Assembly: GCA_018105865.1 (NCBI GenBank)
Contig: JACLAT010000043.1
Location: 618,501-682,500 of the forward strand
Reading direction: 5' to 3'
Origin: Metaphire vulgaris
Lineage: Eukaryota > Annelida > Clitellata > Crassiclitellata > Megascolecidae
DNA length: 64,000 nucleotides
Made by a program: the position numbers and the translations under genes. Positions 31,040 to 43,197 of the stretch are shown piece after piece. The notes beneath the pieces were generated by a model. It worked only from the letters and a program-made list of their open reading frames with translations. It had not been told where the DNA came from and ran no database searches. Position 1 is the stretch's first letter, and each line of letters starts with the position of its first letter.

Positions 31040-32775
31040 ATATCGATACACTATCGACACATCGAAGATACATCGACCTGCCGAGTGTACGGAATACTCT
31101 TCGTCCTCCCTTTCGCTGTTTTCGGCCCCTACGACAGCCGAGATAATCGCGACAGTGAGGTCAATGCCGAGCAAACAATGTTCAGCCGATCCACTACCTG
31201 TATGGCTCCTCAAAGAGTCCATCGAGACGCTTGCGCCCTTCCTCGCAACAGTCTTGACGAAGTCTCTAAGCAGTGGAGAATTTCCGCTGCCATGGAAGAG
31301 TGCCGTCGTCTACCCGCACCTCAAGAGGCAGGGACTAGACCAAGCTGAAGTTAGCAACTACCGCCCAGTTGCAAACCTTCTCTTCCTCTCCAAGTTACTG
31401 GAGAGAGTGGTGAATGGCCAGTCGGTCGCGTACCTGACAGCTAACGGCCTGATGCCCGAAGACCAGTCAGCATACCGGAAGGGCCATTCCACGGAGAGGG
31501 CTGTCCTACACATCTTCAATGACATCGTCGACGCGATCACTAATGGCAAGATGTCTCTACTTTGCCTTCTCGATCTCTCAGCGGCGTTCGACACTGTCGA
31601 CCATGACATTCTAGTTCGCCGCTTGGAACACTCTTTTGGAGTAAAAGGCACTGTTCTTGCCTGGCTCAAGGACTATTTGGCTGGGCGAGTCCAGTCGGTT
31701 TGCTGGAACGGAGTTACGTCAGCACCGCGCCAGGTCCTCAGCGGCGTTCCGCAAGGGTCCGTCCTCGGCCCGCTGCTATTCGTCTTATATGTAGGAGACG
31801 TCGGCCGAATCATTAAGTCATTTGGGCTGGGATCGCACGCCTACGCGGACGATGTTCAAGTGTTTTCCTCCTACCACCCATCTGAAGCTGATCGACTACA
31901 ATCCAGCATAACGGACTGTATCACCGCAATCAGACAATGGACAGACGCGAACCGACTTTCCCTCAACCCTGGAAAGACAGAGTTTCTTTGGGTCACTACC
32001 CCGAGACGTAGTCATCTCATCGGCCACAATCCGTTCACGATTGACGGAGTCGACATCACGCCGATGACTGAGCTGCGGCTCCTCGGGGTTCTTCTGGACG
32101 AAACGCTCTCGTTCACCGGGCACGTAACGAATGTGATCCGTACCTGTTACTATCACCTAAGAAGGATCAAAGCCATTCGTCGTTATCTTCCACTACCGGT
32201 CGTGATAACTTTGGTGCGCGCTCTCATCCTGACACGCGTGGATTACTGTAATAGTCTACTCTTCGGACTCCCGGACAGCCTACTGAACCGCCTTCAATCA
32301 GTTCTTAACGTTTCCGCGCGGCTTATATTCGGAGCCAGGTGGAACGAGCACGTCACACCACTGTTACGAGACCACCTTCACTGGCTCCGGATACCTGAAC
32401 GGATAGCATTCAAACGATGTTGGTTGACGTTCAGAGCTTTACACGACCCATGCTGTCCGGAGTATCTATCAACACTTGTGCACCGACCCTCTCCAGCTGA
32501 CAGACGCTCGCAGCTAAGATCATGTCGCCGAGTCCAGCTTGTTGTCCCTCCCCCGTCTAAGACAGCCAAATTCGGGGATAGATCTGTCTCGAGGGGGAAC
32601 CCTAGACTCTGGAACTCCCTCCCCGAGGAAATAACTAGCGAAACCACTCCCGACAAATTTGCAATGAAACTCAAGACGCATCTTTTTAGCATTTCATATC
32701 AGAGGCTTCTGTAAAGCGCTCTTGACTATGGCCTTAGCCAGGCACAGAGCGCTATACAAATTGACATTTATAATA
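31040..32775 (+). mobile_element. LINE with intact reverse transcriptase frame (5' truncated)
   Basis: The frame 31155-32714 (519 codons) is uninterrupted: KSAVVYPHLKRQGLDQAEVS, LLDLSAAFDTVDHDI, GVPQGSVLGPLLFVLYV, the catalytic HAYADDVQVF, LSLNPGKTEFLW, the thumb (LPDSLLNRLQSVLNVSARLI) and the C-terminus. The 3' UTR ends AGCGCTATACAAATTGAC and (TAA)n. The APE endonuclease and any ORF1 are missing, so it cannot move by itself. It is the best-preserved member of the family at 1-3172 and 41741-43110. Confidence 0.88.
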
Positions 32776-32789
32776 ATAATAATAATAAA

Positions 32790-32934
32790 ATTGTTTTCTT
32801 GAATAAGTTTTAGATAACCCAAGTACTTCGTTTGATTTGTCAGCTGAAATAAAAGTCCTCATTTATTAACGTATTTTCTACTGCTTCAGTGGTTTTCGCC
32901 AGGCTTACTTAGCCTCCTAAACCACTTAAAATCA

Positions 32935-32989
<55 letters not shown>

Positions 32990-33420
32990 GTCAAATATTT
33001 ATGTATATTGCAATATTTTTGAAATCGAGTGTACGACGGAAAATAGAAATTCGAATTGAAATGCGGAAACTTAATGGTGAAATGGCAAATTGATCAGATT
33101 AACATTGATGAATTAATATAGTATCTCTGTATGAGTCCAATGATCCTCGTTGTACAATGTACATTCCTTAGATAGCGTCTATTACTCCTTTTGAATTAGT
33201 TCCAAAGCGATCGCTCGGTGGCGCTTCGCATTAGCCAGTAGTTGAGGAATATGTACATAGAACTAGGCAACACTTTTATAAGGTTAATGAACTGAAAATC
33301 AGCGGTCTTTTCTAAGAACAGGGTGGTTGAATAGCCAAGGCTAAACAACGTGAACAATAAGTGCCCTGAGGAAAGATGGAAAAGCACAAGGCTCTGATTC
33401 TAAGTAGCAATCGCTTAGAG
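32790..33420. other. no supported gene; (TTA)n at 32936-32990
   Basis: A (TTA)n microsatellite and otherwise unassigned AT-rich DNA. Confidence 0.5.
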
Positions 33421-33421
33421 C

Positions 33422-34010
33422 AAGGGTCTCCAAAGTACGGCCCGCGGGCCGGATCTGGCCCGCCGAGGCCTTAAATCCGGTCTGCGGCAAGAAATGAGGA
33501 ACATGCGCAAATCTATTATAGAATTATATTTATTTAAATATATAGAGACATGTACTTTAATTATAACTTGCTTCGACTTGCAGTTGTCTTACTCTTTCCA
33601 ATAGACATGCACAATCCAAAGATAATTAAATCTATGGTTTGTCTGCATGAAATGGCGGACTCATGTTTAAAAGCCATCGTCGCTCGTGACTAGACTACTT
33701 TTATAATTTAAATAAATATTTGAATTTGCGTCATAAATGTCGGCTCAAGAACGAAAAAGAAAAAAATGACCATGGGTGTCGTGTGTTTAATGAAAAGTGG
33801 AATTTGGACTATTTTGTCATTGAAACAAACATAAAGGCACTGTGTCTGATATGCAATGACACCACTGCAGTGCTAAAAGAGTACAATATTCAGATGCATT
33901 ATGAAGCTAAGCATTCAACGTTTTATTCGCAAGTTACCGAACAGATACGTGCACGAAAGTTTGAGGCATTGAAGAAGCTTAAAGATGATGCGCTCGGGAA
34001 TTCTTAGCCG
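33422..34010 (+). mobile_element. hAT relic with GTF2IRD2/ZMYM-type transposase N-terminus
   Basis: The left end CAAGGGTCTCCAAAGTACGG followed by GGCCCGCGGGCC is a typical hAT terminus. The frame 33720-34007 gives GCRVFNEKWNLDYFVIE, ALCLICNDTTAVLKEYNIQM and HYEAKHSTFY. That is a BED/TTF-like Cys2-His2 finger (CLIC...H...H) as at the start of GTF2IRD2-type transposases. Truncated by a stop; no right end found. Confidence 0.7.
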
Positions 34011-34140
34011 GTGTGGGAACAAATTCCCGAGGCACAAACAACGCGTGCTTACGTGTGCTACTTGCTCCGCCAGAAATAAGTCGATGTTATTATTTTGATG
34101 ATATACTCCACTCCCTCTATTCCTTCTCCTAGGCAGTCTA

Positions 34141-34688
34141 CAGGGTGGCCCAATAAAAACCGCATAGTGACAGTTTTCTTGATAAAATGTCTAACAATTC
34201 AATCTTTAATGCTATTTTCTTACTTATTTATATATGTTATCTGTCTACTGACGTCATAAGTGACTTCATCATTGTTTATCATCGTTTATTGGTGAAAGTC
34301 GTTAATTTATAACACACGCCCCCAATAACACTATGGAGTATCTACGACGTGAGAACATTGTGTTCATTGAGCCTGACATGTGGCATACCATGGTATACAA
34401 CCGTCGATGTTTCACTACAGTGGATCAGCTGAAACAAGCAATCGTCACAGAGTGGAGCAAGCTGTCCCGGCGTTTCATTTCAATGGGTCAATGCATGGTG
34501 TCGTCGGTTTGAATGCGTTGTCCAGCAGCAACTAGGAGGACACATTGAGCATTTTATGTGAAGAAATCCATTCATGTACTGTTACAGTAATAAAATAATT
34601 GCTGTGTGTTTGTGAATTTTAAAGGTTATATTTGATTTGGTATGGCTAAAGTATTATCGATTTAATATTGTGCAGTTTTATTGGGTAA
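34141..34688 (+). mobile_element. Tc1/mariner relic, internally deleted
   Basis: The left end CAGGGTGGCCCAATAAAAAC is preceded by TA; the right end carries GTTTTATTGGG. The body encodes TTVDQLKQAIVTEWSKLSRR and, frameshifted, QWVNAWCRRFECVVQQQ, GGHIEHFM and a stop, the last part of a mariner transposase. The catalytic core is gone. Confidence 0.7.
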
Positions 34689-34761
34689 TAAACTCAGGTT
34701 GAAAATAAAGAAGAAAGGGAGTCGCGATCATTCTGAATAAAAAAATCAGGAATTCACTGGA

Positions 34762-35200
34762 ATGCTCGTGACTAGAATCCAGGAAAAACCTAGATCCATA
34801 ATACTCCTCCAGATATACGGACCAACAGATGATGATGAAAAGGAGATCAAAGTCAAATCCTACGAAGACATCAACGACGCCATAAGATCCTACAAACGAT
34901 TTGACGACTGTCTTGTGGTAATGGGAGATTTTAATGCAAAAGTTGGAAGCGACAGAGAAGGAGAAATTGTGGAACCATATAATTATGGATTTAGGTGAAA
35001 GAAATGAGAATGGATAATTAGGCCTACTAATTTATTTCTGCAAACAAAATATACTTACTTTAGCCAACACGTGTGATATCAGCAAAAATCATTGCAAGAC
35101 ACACCTGGATCTCGCCAGAAGGAAATGCAAAAAAATTGCCATTGCAGTAGAGACAAGATACAGGCACTGATATTTTACTGAACGGTTAAGAAAATTAGAA
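34762..35200 (+). mobile_element. LINE apurinic-type endonuclease fragment (RTE/CFDP2-like)
   Basis: The frame 34762-34998 gives SIILLQIYGPTDDDEKEI and LVVMGDFNAKVGSDREGEIV. The GDFNAKVG motif is the central motif of APE-type endonucleases. Coding continues past a stop (NILTLANTCD). Isolated and decayed. Confidence 0.7.
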
Positions 35201-35489
35201 CTTAAATGAAAGGAATCCGTTAACGACAACTATAATAAAAAATACAAACTTTTAAAGAACGGTAACTGAAATGCAAACAAACTATATTCTAATATTAATA
35301 TCTCTAAAATTACACGTATAATTAATAAGACAAAAGAAAGGCATAGTTCAGTGTGCATGTCTGATCTTCCAGCAAAGAATGACAATATACAACAACCAGA
35401 TTATACAATGTCATCATGGCTTCCATTGAAACTAAGAACCGTTCCAACGTTCGTTCCCTTTGTTGTGCGTTTTCCAGTGATGTTAATCC

Positions 35490-35690
35490 TTGTCCTGGTC
35501 CTTGTCCTTAAGGACTCTTTAAGGACCAATTTGAAGTCCTTGTCCTTGTCCTCGTCCTTGGGGAGTCAGCCCTCGTCCTTATCCTCGTCCTTGGGGGTTC
35601 GGTCCTCGTCCGTATCCTCGTCCTTGCAGATCGGTCCTTGTCCTGGTCCTTGTAACTTAGTCCTTGAAAAGTCCTTAAAAGGACCAAATT
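35490..35690 (+). repeat. TCCTTG/TCCTCG degenerate minisatellite (left subterminal array)
   Basis: Hexamer units TCCTTG, TCCTCG and TCCTGG in a nearly continuous run, with TTAAGGAC-type palindromic borders. The same array occurs at 39957-40135. Confidence 0.85.
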
Positions 35691-35743
35691 ACTTGTATAC
35701 CATTTTCAATTGTACTGATAACTATGTTCCAATGTAAGAGTAG

Positions 35744-38700
35744 GTCAGATTATCTCACAAACACGGTCATTTAACAATCATAGTGGTTTATGCTCCCACT
35801 GATGTTGCGGAAGACAACGACAAGGAGTTATTCTACAATCAATTGTCTGCCACCGTATCTTCAGTTCCACCTCATGACATTGCGATCATCCTGGGTGACT
35901 TCAACGCAGTCACTGGAACCTCCATAGATGACAGCGGCATAATTGGTGGCAAGGTGGCTGGGAGAGGTAGTACCTTTTGTTGTATGAGCATACAGCAACT
36001 GGTCCTCACCACTACCAGGGCAGTGAAATTGCGCAACACAGATCCTTCATGGATCCTTAGCCTATTTCACTGTCAAGACCGTCCGTGCGTGATGAAGAAT
36101 CACATCCTTCTCGTGGTGCCACTGTAATTAACAAAACACGGCGGATCTAGACTTGACCAGTCGATAAATAGGTCCTGGGTGTGGGCAGCAGCATTCCCAG
36201 CGCTACTCACGGCGGAGGAAGATTCTTGGTCAATCTCAACGGCGTGGGATGTGTGAGCGTGAAGCTAACTGGAGTTACCCAGAGAAGGTTCAAGCTACTG
36301 CGCTTCCCGTCCCCCCTGACCCAAGGGGACGAAGTATCCAGGGTCATCACCCTTCATTGACCATGAATACAACTTACGGCACCAGGGTTAAAGCCCCTGC
36401 TCTTTCGTGGACCTCCCCATCTACTGACTCCTCTTCTGGAGCCCTTATGACGAATGATGCCCAAAGCTCTTCCCAGTACACCTCCCAGGTGCACATGGGC
36501 AGGGACGGCACCACTCCGATACAGTCGGTGGGAAGGCCCAACTCTCCTGATCTGAGAGACGGACTCCGTCTTGCTACTTGGAATGTCACCACTCTTTCTG
36601 ACAGTGGCTACCAGGAAGCATTAGTCCGTCTACTTCTTCACCACAAAGTCGGCATCGCCGGAATCACTGAAGCCAGGATTCCTGGTTCAGGTGACTACCT
36701 AGTGGAAGGCTCTCTTCTACTACATTCCGGAGGCACTCAACATTCTCACGGTGTCGCCCTCATCATTAGTCCTCCTTTTATTGGCGCACTTCAGTCCTGG
36801 CATCCTATCTCAGACCGGATCCTGTCGGCCAGATTATCTCACAAACACGGTCATTTAACAATCATAGTGGTTTATGCTCCCACTGATGTTGCGGAAGACA
36901 ACGACAAGGAGTTATTCTACAATCAATTGTCTGCCACCGTATCTTCAGTTCCACCTCATGACATTGCGATCATCCTGGGTGACTTCAACGCAGTCACTGG
37001 AACCTCCATAGATGACAGCGGCATAATTGGACCTTACGGCTCAGGCCTTCCTAATGACAACTCCAGTCGTCTGTTGTCCTTCTGTGGCGCATTTGGTCTT
37101 ACCGTTCTTGGCTCATGGTTTAGAAGACTTAACATCCACCGCTGGACCTGGCTATCACACGATGGTCATACTAAGAAAGAAATCGACCATGTTCTCGTTC
37201 GCCAGAGAGACAGGGGCATCTTTAAATCCCTTCGTGTCTACCGTGGAATGGAATGTCCCGCCAATACTGACCATATGCCTGTAATCGTACAACTGACCAT
37301 CAAACTCATAAAGCCGAAACGGAACGTAAATCTGCACCGATCATATAACATATCTCGCTTGACCGACGACGCCTGCCTTCAACAACAATACAACCTGGCT
37401 GTGTCGAACAGATTCGAGGCTCTCTCTGGTTTGACAGACGATGTTGATAGTCACTGGTCTGCAGTTCGATCCGCCATCTTGAAGTCAGCCGATGAAACGA
37501 TAGGTTTTCGAGAAAACATTCGTCAACCATGGCTTTCTGAGGATACCTGCAAGGTCCTCAAACTTAAATCTGCTGCGAAACTCAGGAATGATCATCAAGA
37601 GCGGAAGAGATTGCAGGGTATCTTCAAGGCAAAAGCCAAAGAGGACCGAGTTGCTTTTGTCTCGCAACTAGTGAATGAAACGGAGGAAGACCTACGACAC
37701 AACCGCATGAGATCTGTATACAGGTCAATCAGGACTCTTGCCAGTGGCAATCGGTCATCATACTTCTCTCCAAACGTTAATAAGACTGATGGTTCCCCAT
37801 GCAACTCCATTGAAGAAACCCTGCAACGCTGGCAGGAACATTTCCAAGCTGCTTTAAACTTCCTTCCAGGATCATCATCCCCTGACCTTGACAGCGAAGC
37901 ATGTACTGCCCTCCCTGACCAGGACATCCTCACCGATGAGCCATCCCTCGCTGAAGTTATCGCCGCCATCAAGAAACTGAGAAATGGCCGCGCAGCAGGC
38001 CCTGATGGTATTCCGCCTGAGCTGCTGAAATGGGCTCTGGGCCCAGTGAGCTCTGCTCTCCACTCTTTGTTTATCCAGGTCTGGAGAACCGGCCATGTAC
38101 CTGCAGAGTGGAAAGAAGGTGTTCTTGTCACTTTATATAAAGGGAAGGGCTCAGAACTGGAATGTGGAAATTATCGTCCGATTACTCTCCTGTCAGTACC
38201 GGGGAAGGTATTTTCCCACATCCTACTCAGCCGGATACAGCCATTACTCCTTAAGACACGTAGACCACAACAATCTGGATTCACCCCGGCAGATCCACTA
38301 TAGATGCCATCCTAGCGTTAAGACTCCTTTCCGAGTTACACCGGGAGTTTGACCGCCCTCTGAATGTAGCCTACCTGGACATTAAGGCTGCATTTGATTC
38401 GGTGGATCGGACCGCTTTATGGGAAAGCATTGCGCGCCAAAGGAATTCCAGATATTTTGCTCCGTCTGATAGAAGATTTGCATCAGAATACGGGAGCTAG
38501 CATCCGGGTCGGTCAAAATCTCTCTCCTCGATTCTCAACTACATCTGGTGTGAGACAGGGTTGTATACTCGCACCAATCCTCTTCTGCATTGCCATCGAC
38601 TGGATCTTAGATCACATGTCTGTGAACCATGGCATTAGCGTTGGGTCACACCGCTTCACAGACCTGGTCTACGCAGATGATACAACTCTGTTTCTACCTT

Positions 38701-39474
38701 CTGCTACCAATGCCTCTGAATACCTCTCTAGTTTCAGCCATGCTTCTGCTCCACTTGGTATGAAGGTTTCCTGGACTAAAACCAAGTTACAGAACCTAGG
38801 ATGTGGATCACAGCCCTCCTCTATCGTGATTGATGGGGAGTGTGTTGAGTCAGTAGACAGTTTCACATACCTTGGTAGCGTGCAGTCCTCCAATGGACAT
38901 TGTCATCAAGATCTGACCAGACGCATCACCCTAGCCTCTACCGCCATGTTCTCCTGCATAATATCTGGCAGGACAGACGTCTCTCTCTGGTCATCAAGCT
39001 TCGTCTGTACCAGACACTTGTTCTGTCTGTCCTACTCTATGCGGCCGAGACCTGGACCTTACTCGCCTCAGATCTAAGTAAGCTGGAAGCCTTCCATATG
39101 AGGTGCCAACGTCAGATCCTTGGAGTACACTGGTATGACTTCATTACCAACGCGGAGATATCCTCACGGACTGGATTACCATCACTCAATGAATTGATAA
39201 GTAGGCGCCGCCTCGCAATTTTTGGACATGCAGCCCGCCTCGAAGAGACAGTTCCTGTTCATCAAGCCCTCCGCTGCCACGTTGACCTATCCATCGGTCG
39301 TCCACCTGACCGATCATGGAAGCGCTGTCCTGGTCGTCCCAGGAAAAGATGGATCGACCACATCCGTTCCCAGACCAGCGAGATTCCATCTACTCTCTGG
39401 AGTCGTGCCATCCGGCGGGGTCATGGTCAAGGGGTGACGCAACGGCCTCCGCCGGCTACGCGCTTCTGATGATG
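35744..39474 (+). mobile_element. APE-type LINE, nearly full length, 13-bp target duplication, 5' chimeric
   Basis: AATGTAAGAGTAG flanks both ends (35731-35743, 39475-39487). From 35947 the element has a 5' UTR, then frame 36249-38303 with an APE endonuclease (LATWNVTTLSDSG, AGITEARIPG, IVVYAPTDV, ILGDFNAVTG, KKEIDHVLV, TDHMPV) and the start of RT (GNYRPITLLSVPGKVFSHIL). Frameshifts near 38288, 38420 and 38945 separate the palm (TSGVRQGCILAP; LVYADDTTLF) and the C-terminus (LISRRRLAIFGHAARLEE; SWKRCPGRPRKRWIDHI). It ends in a short (TGA)n. The first 201 bp (35746-35946) duplicate the internal segment 36830-37030. Confidence 0.88.
35746..35946 (+). repeat. 201-bp exact duplication of LINE endonuclease DNA (second copy 36830-37030)
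   Basis: Identical by eye over the whole length and 1,084 bp apart. It is fused directly to the LINE 5' UTR and lies within the target-site duplications, so it entered with the element. Confidence 0.9.
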
Positions 39475-39574
39475 AATGTAAGAGTAGTATGTGGATTTAT
39501 ATTTTGGCTACATACTTGCGTTGAGTTACTCTAAATGTTTAGCCATTGTTTCCTTTATAATACCAGTTGATTCT

Positions 39575-39690
39575 TTAGCAGAATTCTTTGTTTCCCTGCG
39601 ACGTCGGCTCCAGTTGAACGAGTGTTTTCGCAAAGTGGTCTCATAATTAGACCTCGCCGTGTGTGCATGACTGATCAGCTGCTGGAAACA
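39575..39690 (+). pseudogene. hAT transposase C-terminus
   Basis: The plus strand encodes CFPATSAPVERVFSQSG, LIIRPRRVCMTDQLLE and TLFHL. PATSAPVERVFSxxG is the diagnostic hAT dimerisation motif. Confidence 0.75.
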
Positions 39691-39697
39691 CTTTTTC

Positions 39698-39699
<2 letters not shown>

Positions 39700-39775
<76 letters not shown>
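39700..39775 (+). repeat. (ATT)n microsatellite
   Basis: About 25 units directly after the hAT C-terminal coding. Confidence 0.9.
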
Positions 39776-39778
<3 letters not shown>

Positions 39779-39956
39779 ACTTGACAATTTCTTAAGCGCA
39801 GTAACATAGCTAGATGGCTAAAGTCAAACGCGCATTTGAAATGCAGCATTGCTGTTGACTACATTATGTTTTTTTAAAATTTGCTTTTCTAATTTTGTGA
39901 TTCAAATTGAAATTGTGTTTGGTTTTTTCCTATCCGACTTTTTTGTCTGACAGAAG

Positions 39957-40135
39957 TTGGACCTTGTCCTTGTCCTTGATCCTTGTCCTTGGGGTCAGTC
40001 CTTGTGGTCCTTGTGCTTGCGGGGTAAGTTCTTGTCCTCGTCCTCGTCCTTGTCGGGTCGGTCCTCGTCCTTATCCTCGTCCTTGGGGTTCGGTCCTTGT
40101 CCTTATCCTCGTCCTTGGGGGGTCGGTCCTTGTTA
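39957..40135 (+). repeat. TCCTTG/TCCTCG degenerate minisatellite (right subterminal array)
   Basis: Same hexamer family and orientation as 35490-35690. Confidence 0.85.
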
Positions 40136-40203
40136 ACATCACTGAATGAATTGATCAAAGTGGCGCCATAGAAGATTAACACTCGTGTAGTACAAACCAA
40201 AGA

Positions 40204-40205
<2 letters not shown>

Positions 40206-40294
<89 letters not shown>

Positions 40295-40466
40295 ACTACT
40301 ACTATTACCATTACTACTACTAAAACTATTACTACTACTACTACTACTACCACTACAACCACAACAGCAACAACAACACATACTACTATTACAATTACTA
40401 CCACTACTACTACTGCTACTACTTGTCAAATACTACTACTGCTACTAGGACTACTACTACTACTAT

Positions 40467-40523
<57 letters not shown>

Positions 40524-40555
40524 AACTACTACTACTACTACTAACACTACTATTA
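40206..40555 (+). repeat. (CTA)n with (CTG)n microsatellite block
   Basis: About 350 bp of trinucleotide units. Poly-Ser, poly-Val and poly-Thr frames over it are artefacts. Confidence 0.9.
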
Positions 40556-40685
40556 CTACTATTTGCTATGACAACAGTCACTGCATTATTACGTCATTCT
40601 ATTTTTAAAATGTGTACAAACTTGTATGCATGATGCACTTAAGTATTAGGCTAACCCCTAGTTTAACAAACTGTCGGAGTATCAA

Positions 40686-40877
40686 CAGTGGCGGTTCCAC
40701 CAAGGGGCCAGAGGGGCCCGTGCCTCCCCCTGTTGAGTGCCTGCCCTTCCCCAGTTGCCCCCTGTTGGGACTCTATACTTAATGCTACATATATTAAACA
40801 ACAAATGGTTGGCCCCCATGATTAGAAGTTGCCACCCTAACACCCACACCACTTGCCAATTTCTGGAGCCGCCACTG
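40686..40877. mobile_element. hAT-type MITE with perfect 8-bp target duplication
   Basis: Ends CAGTGGCGGTTCCA and TGGAGCCGCCACTG are inverted. AGTATCAA flanks both sides exactly (40678-40685, 40878-40885). A related right half lies at 54455-54530. It sits just past the stop codon of the BCAP-like gene, perhaps in its 3' UTR. Confidence 0.85.
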
Positions 40878-40936
40878 AGTATCAATGTTCGGTTAATAGT
40901 GTCATTGCACTGACTAATATGGATCTACATAAGCGA

Positions 40937-40990
40937 CTATCTTGCTTTCGGTGGAAGTGTTGGCGTAATGTCTCTCTTATGTTGTCTTGC
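40937..40990 (-). CDS. PIK3AP1-like: BCAP/BANK/Dof-like adaptor, terminal exon
   Basis: On the minus strand a strong acceptor (TTGCTGTTTTTACAG) opens at 40990. The exon reads ARQHKRDITPTLPPKAR and stops at TAG (40937-40939). It starts in phase 0, matching the phase-0 end of the exon at 43198-43266. A proline-rich, arginine-ending tail resembles the VPPRGR end of vertebrate PIK3AP1. The intron between them contains the LINE at 41741-43110. The exon is short, so its support rests on splice signals, phase and tail composition. Confidence 0.6.
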   Translation of the reverse strand, partial: ARQHKRDITPTLPPKAR

Positions 40991-41043
40991 CTGTAAAAAC
41001 AGCAAGATCAATGTCAGTGACAGTACACACGAAGCGCATCAAA

Positions 41044-41430
41044 GTTCTGAAGTTCAAAGAAATGTTTTACAGTTCATAGAAGTTCAAGAAAACATAAAGT
41101 TCGGAAAAGTTCATGAAAGTTCAAATTTAGAATTATGTGCCTCGTCAGATGATTCAGTTTCAGGAGACTAATAGATGTATTAAACGGCATAGCAGATGTT
41201 TTTAATCTTATCCACCATTCGTCAGTTACAATGCACCTTGCCAATCTTCTCAACTGTCTTTCATGCGAGTCTGTTGCGTTTTTTGTATGTATAAATCCAA
41301 ATTCTGACCAATTTATCTCATATGACCCGGTTTTTGCAGTGATAATTCCAATTGAACTTTATGAACTTTAAAAGGCTTATCAATAAAGTTCAAAAAGTTC
41401 AAACAATAACAAAGTTCAAAACGCTTGAAC
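41044..41430. repeat. AAGTTCA motif cluster
   Basis: About a dozen AAGTTCA/TGAACTT units in both orientations over 390 bp, on the upstream side of the BCAP-like terminal exon. Probably subterminal repeats of a decayed hAT-type element, by analogy with 29682-30716; termini were not found. Confidence 0.5.
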
Positions 41431-41740
41431 GTCACAACTATAAAGCGCATTGTACAAAATCTTTACAAACGTTGTACAAGATGTGTGAGCTATTTAAAAA
41501 TTAACATGTGTTTCATTAGATTCTAAAGTAATTGAAAAGACACTGATAAAAACGCGTCTATATATCACACAGCTTTCAAACTAAGCAGTCTCATGTAGGA
41601 TGACACTGGCGTAAACTTGGATGAAAAAGTTGGGGCAATCCATAATACCTTCCTTTCCCTACGGCGGTCTCTCAAAATGTGGGAGGCTCGATCCTGGAGG
41701 ACTAATAAAAGTTTACTCCTATATAGGATGATGTCAATTA

Positions 41741-43110
41741 AAGAGAGTGGTGAATGGCCAGTTGGTTGCGTACCTGAGAGCTAACAGCCTGATGCCCGAA
41801 GACCAGTCAGCATACCGGAAGGGCCATTCCACGGAGACGGCTGTCCTACACATCTTCAATGACATCGTCGACGCGATCTCTAATGGCAAGATGTCTCTAC
41901 TTTGCCTTCTCGATCTCTCAGCGGCGTTCGACACTGTCGACCACGACATTCTAGTTCGCCGCTTGGAACACTCTTATGGAGTAAAAGGCACTGTTCTAGC
42001 CTGGCTCAAGGACTATTTGGCTGGGCGAGTCCAGTCGGTTGCTGGAACGGAGTTACGTCAGCACCGCGCCAGGTCCTCAGCGGCGTTCGGCAAGGTTCCG
42101 TCCTCGGCCCGCTGCTATTCGTCTTATAGGTAGGAGACATCGGCCGAATCATTAATTCATTCGGGCTGGGATCGCACGCCTACGCGGATGATGTTCAAGT
42201 GTTTTCCTCCTGCCACCCATCCGAGGCTGATCGACTACGATCCAGCATAACAGACTGTATCACCGCAATCAGACAATGGACAGACGCGAACCGACTTTCC
42301 CTCAACCCTGGAAAGACAGAGTTCCTTTGGGTCACTACCCCGAGACGTAGTCATCTCATCGGCCACAATCCGTTCACGATTGACGGAGTCGACATTGCGC
42401 CGATGACTGAGCTGCGACTCTTCGGTGTTCTTCTGGACGAGACGCTCTCGTTCACCGGGCACGTAACGAATGCGATCCGTCCTGCTACTATCACCTAAGA
42501 AGGATCAAAGCCATTCGTCGTTATCTTCCACTACCGGTCGTGATAACGTTGGTGCGCGCTCTCATCCTGACACGCGTGGATTACTGTAACAGTCTACTCT
42601 TCGAACTCCCGGACAGCCTACTGAATCGCCTTCAATCAGTTCTTAACGTTTCCGCGCGGCTTATATTCGGAGCCAGGTGGAACGAACACGTCGCACCGCT
42701 GTTACGAGACCACCTTCACTGGCCCGGGTACCTGAACGGATAGCATTCAAACGATGTTGGTTGACGTTCAGAGCTTTACACGACCCGTGCTGTCCGGAGT
42801 ATTTATCGACACTTGTGCACCGACCCTCCCCAGCTGACAGACGCTCGCAGCTACGATCATGTCGCCGAGTCCAGCTTGTTGTCCCTCCCCCGTCTAAGAC
42901 AGCCAAATTCGGGGATAGATCTGTCTCGAGGGGGAACCCTAGACTTTGGAACTCCCTCCCCGAGGAGATAACTAGCGAAACCACTCCCAACAAATTTGCA
43001 ATGAAACTCAAGACGCATCTTTTTAGCATTTCATATCAGAGGCTTCTGTAAAGCGCTCTTGACTATGGCCTTAGCCAGGCACAGAGCGCTATACAAATTG
43101 ACATTTATAA
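41741..43110 (+). mobile_element. LINE, 5'-truncated pseudogene copy with (TAA)n tail
   Basis: Very close copy of 31410-32775: NGQLVAYLRANSLMPEDQSA, SLLCLLDLSAAFDTVDHDIL. One-base deletions near 42040 and 42480 and a stop at 42127 break the frame. It ends AGCGCTATACAAATTGAC and an A-rich TAA tail. It lies in antisense orientation in the last intron of the BCAP-like gene. Confidence 0.9.
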
Positions 43111-43197
43111 TAATAATAAAAAATAATAATAATAATAATAATAAAGGTAGGTAAGTATATGCATTCAATAAAGTTTTGTGAATTTCAATTCTGTTAC

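Larger units (their letters stand above)
35475..40144 (+). mobile_element. hAT-type element split by a LINE
   Basis: The left terminus CAGTGATGTTAA (35475) and the right terminus TTAACATCACTG (ending 40144) are perfect 12-bp inverted repeats. TCCTTG-rich arrays lie next to each end. After removing the LINE at 35744-39474 about 0.9 kb remains, including a hAT transposase C-terminus at 39575-39690. The expected 8-bp target duplication is not seen (GCGTTTTC versus AATGAATT), so two recombined copies cannot be excluded. Confidence 0.55.

Noticed and set aside
31155..32714. Host gene status for the 519-codon intact frame
   Set aside because: Clear LINE reverse transcriptase with close copies at 1-3172 and 41741-43110 and a (TAA)n tail.
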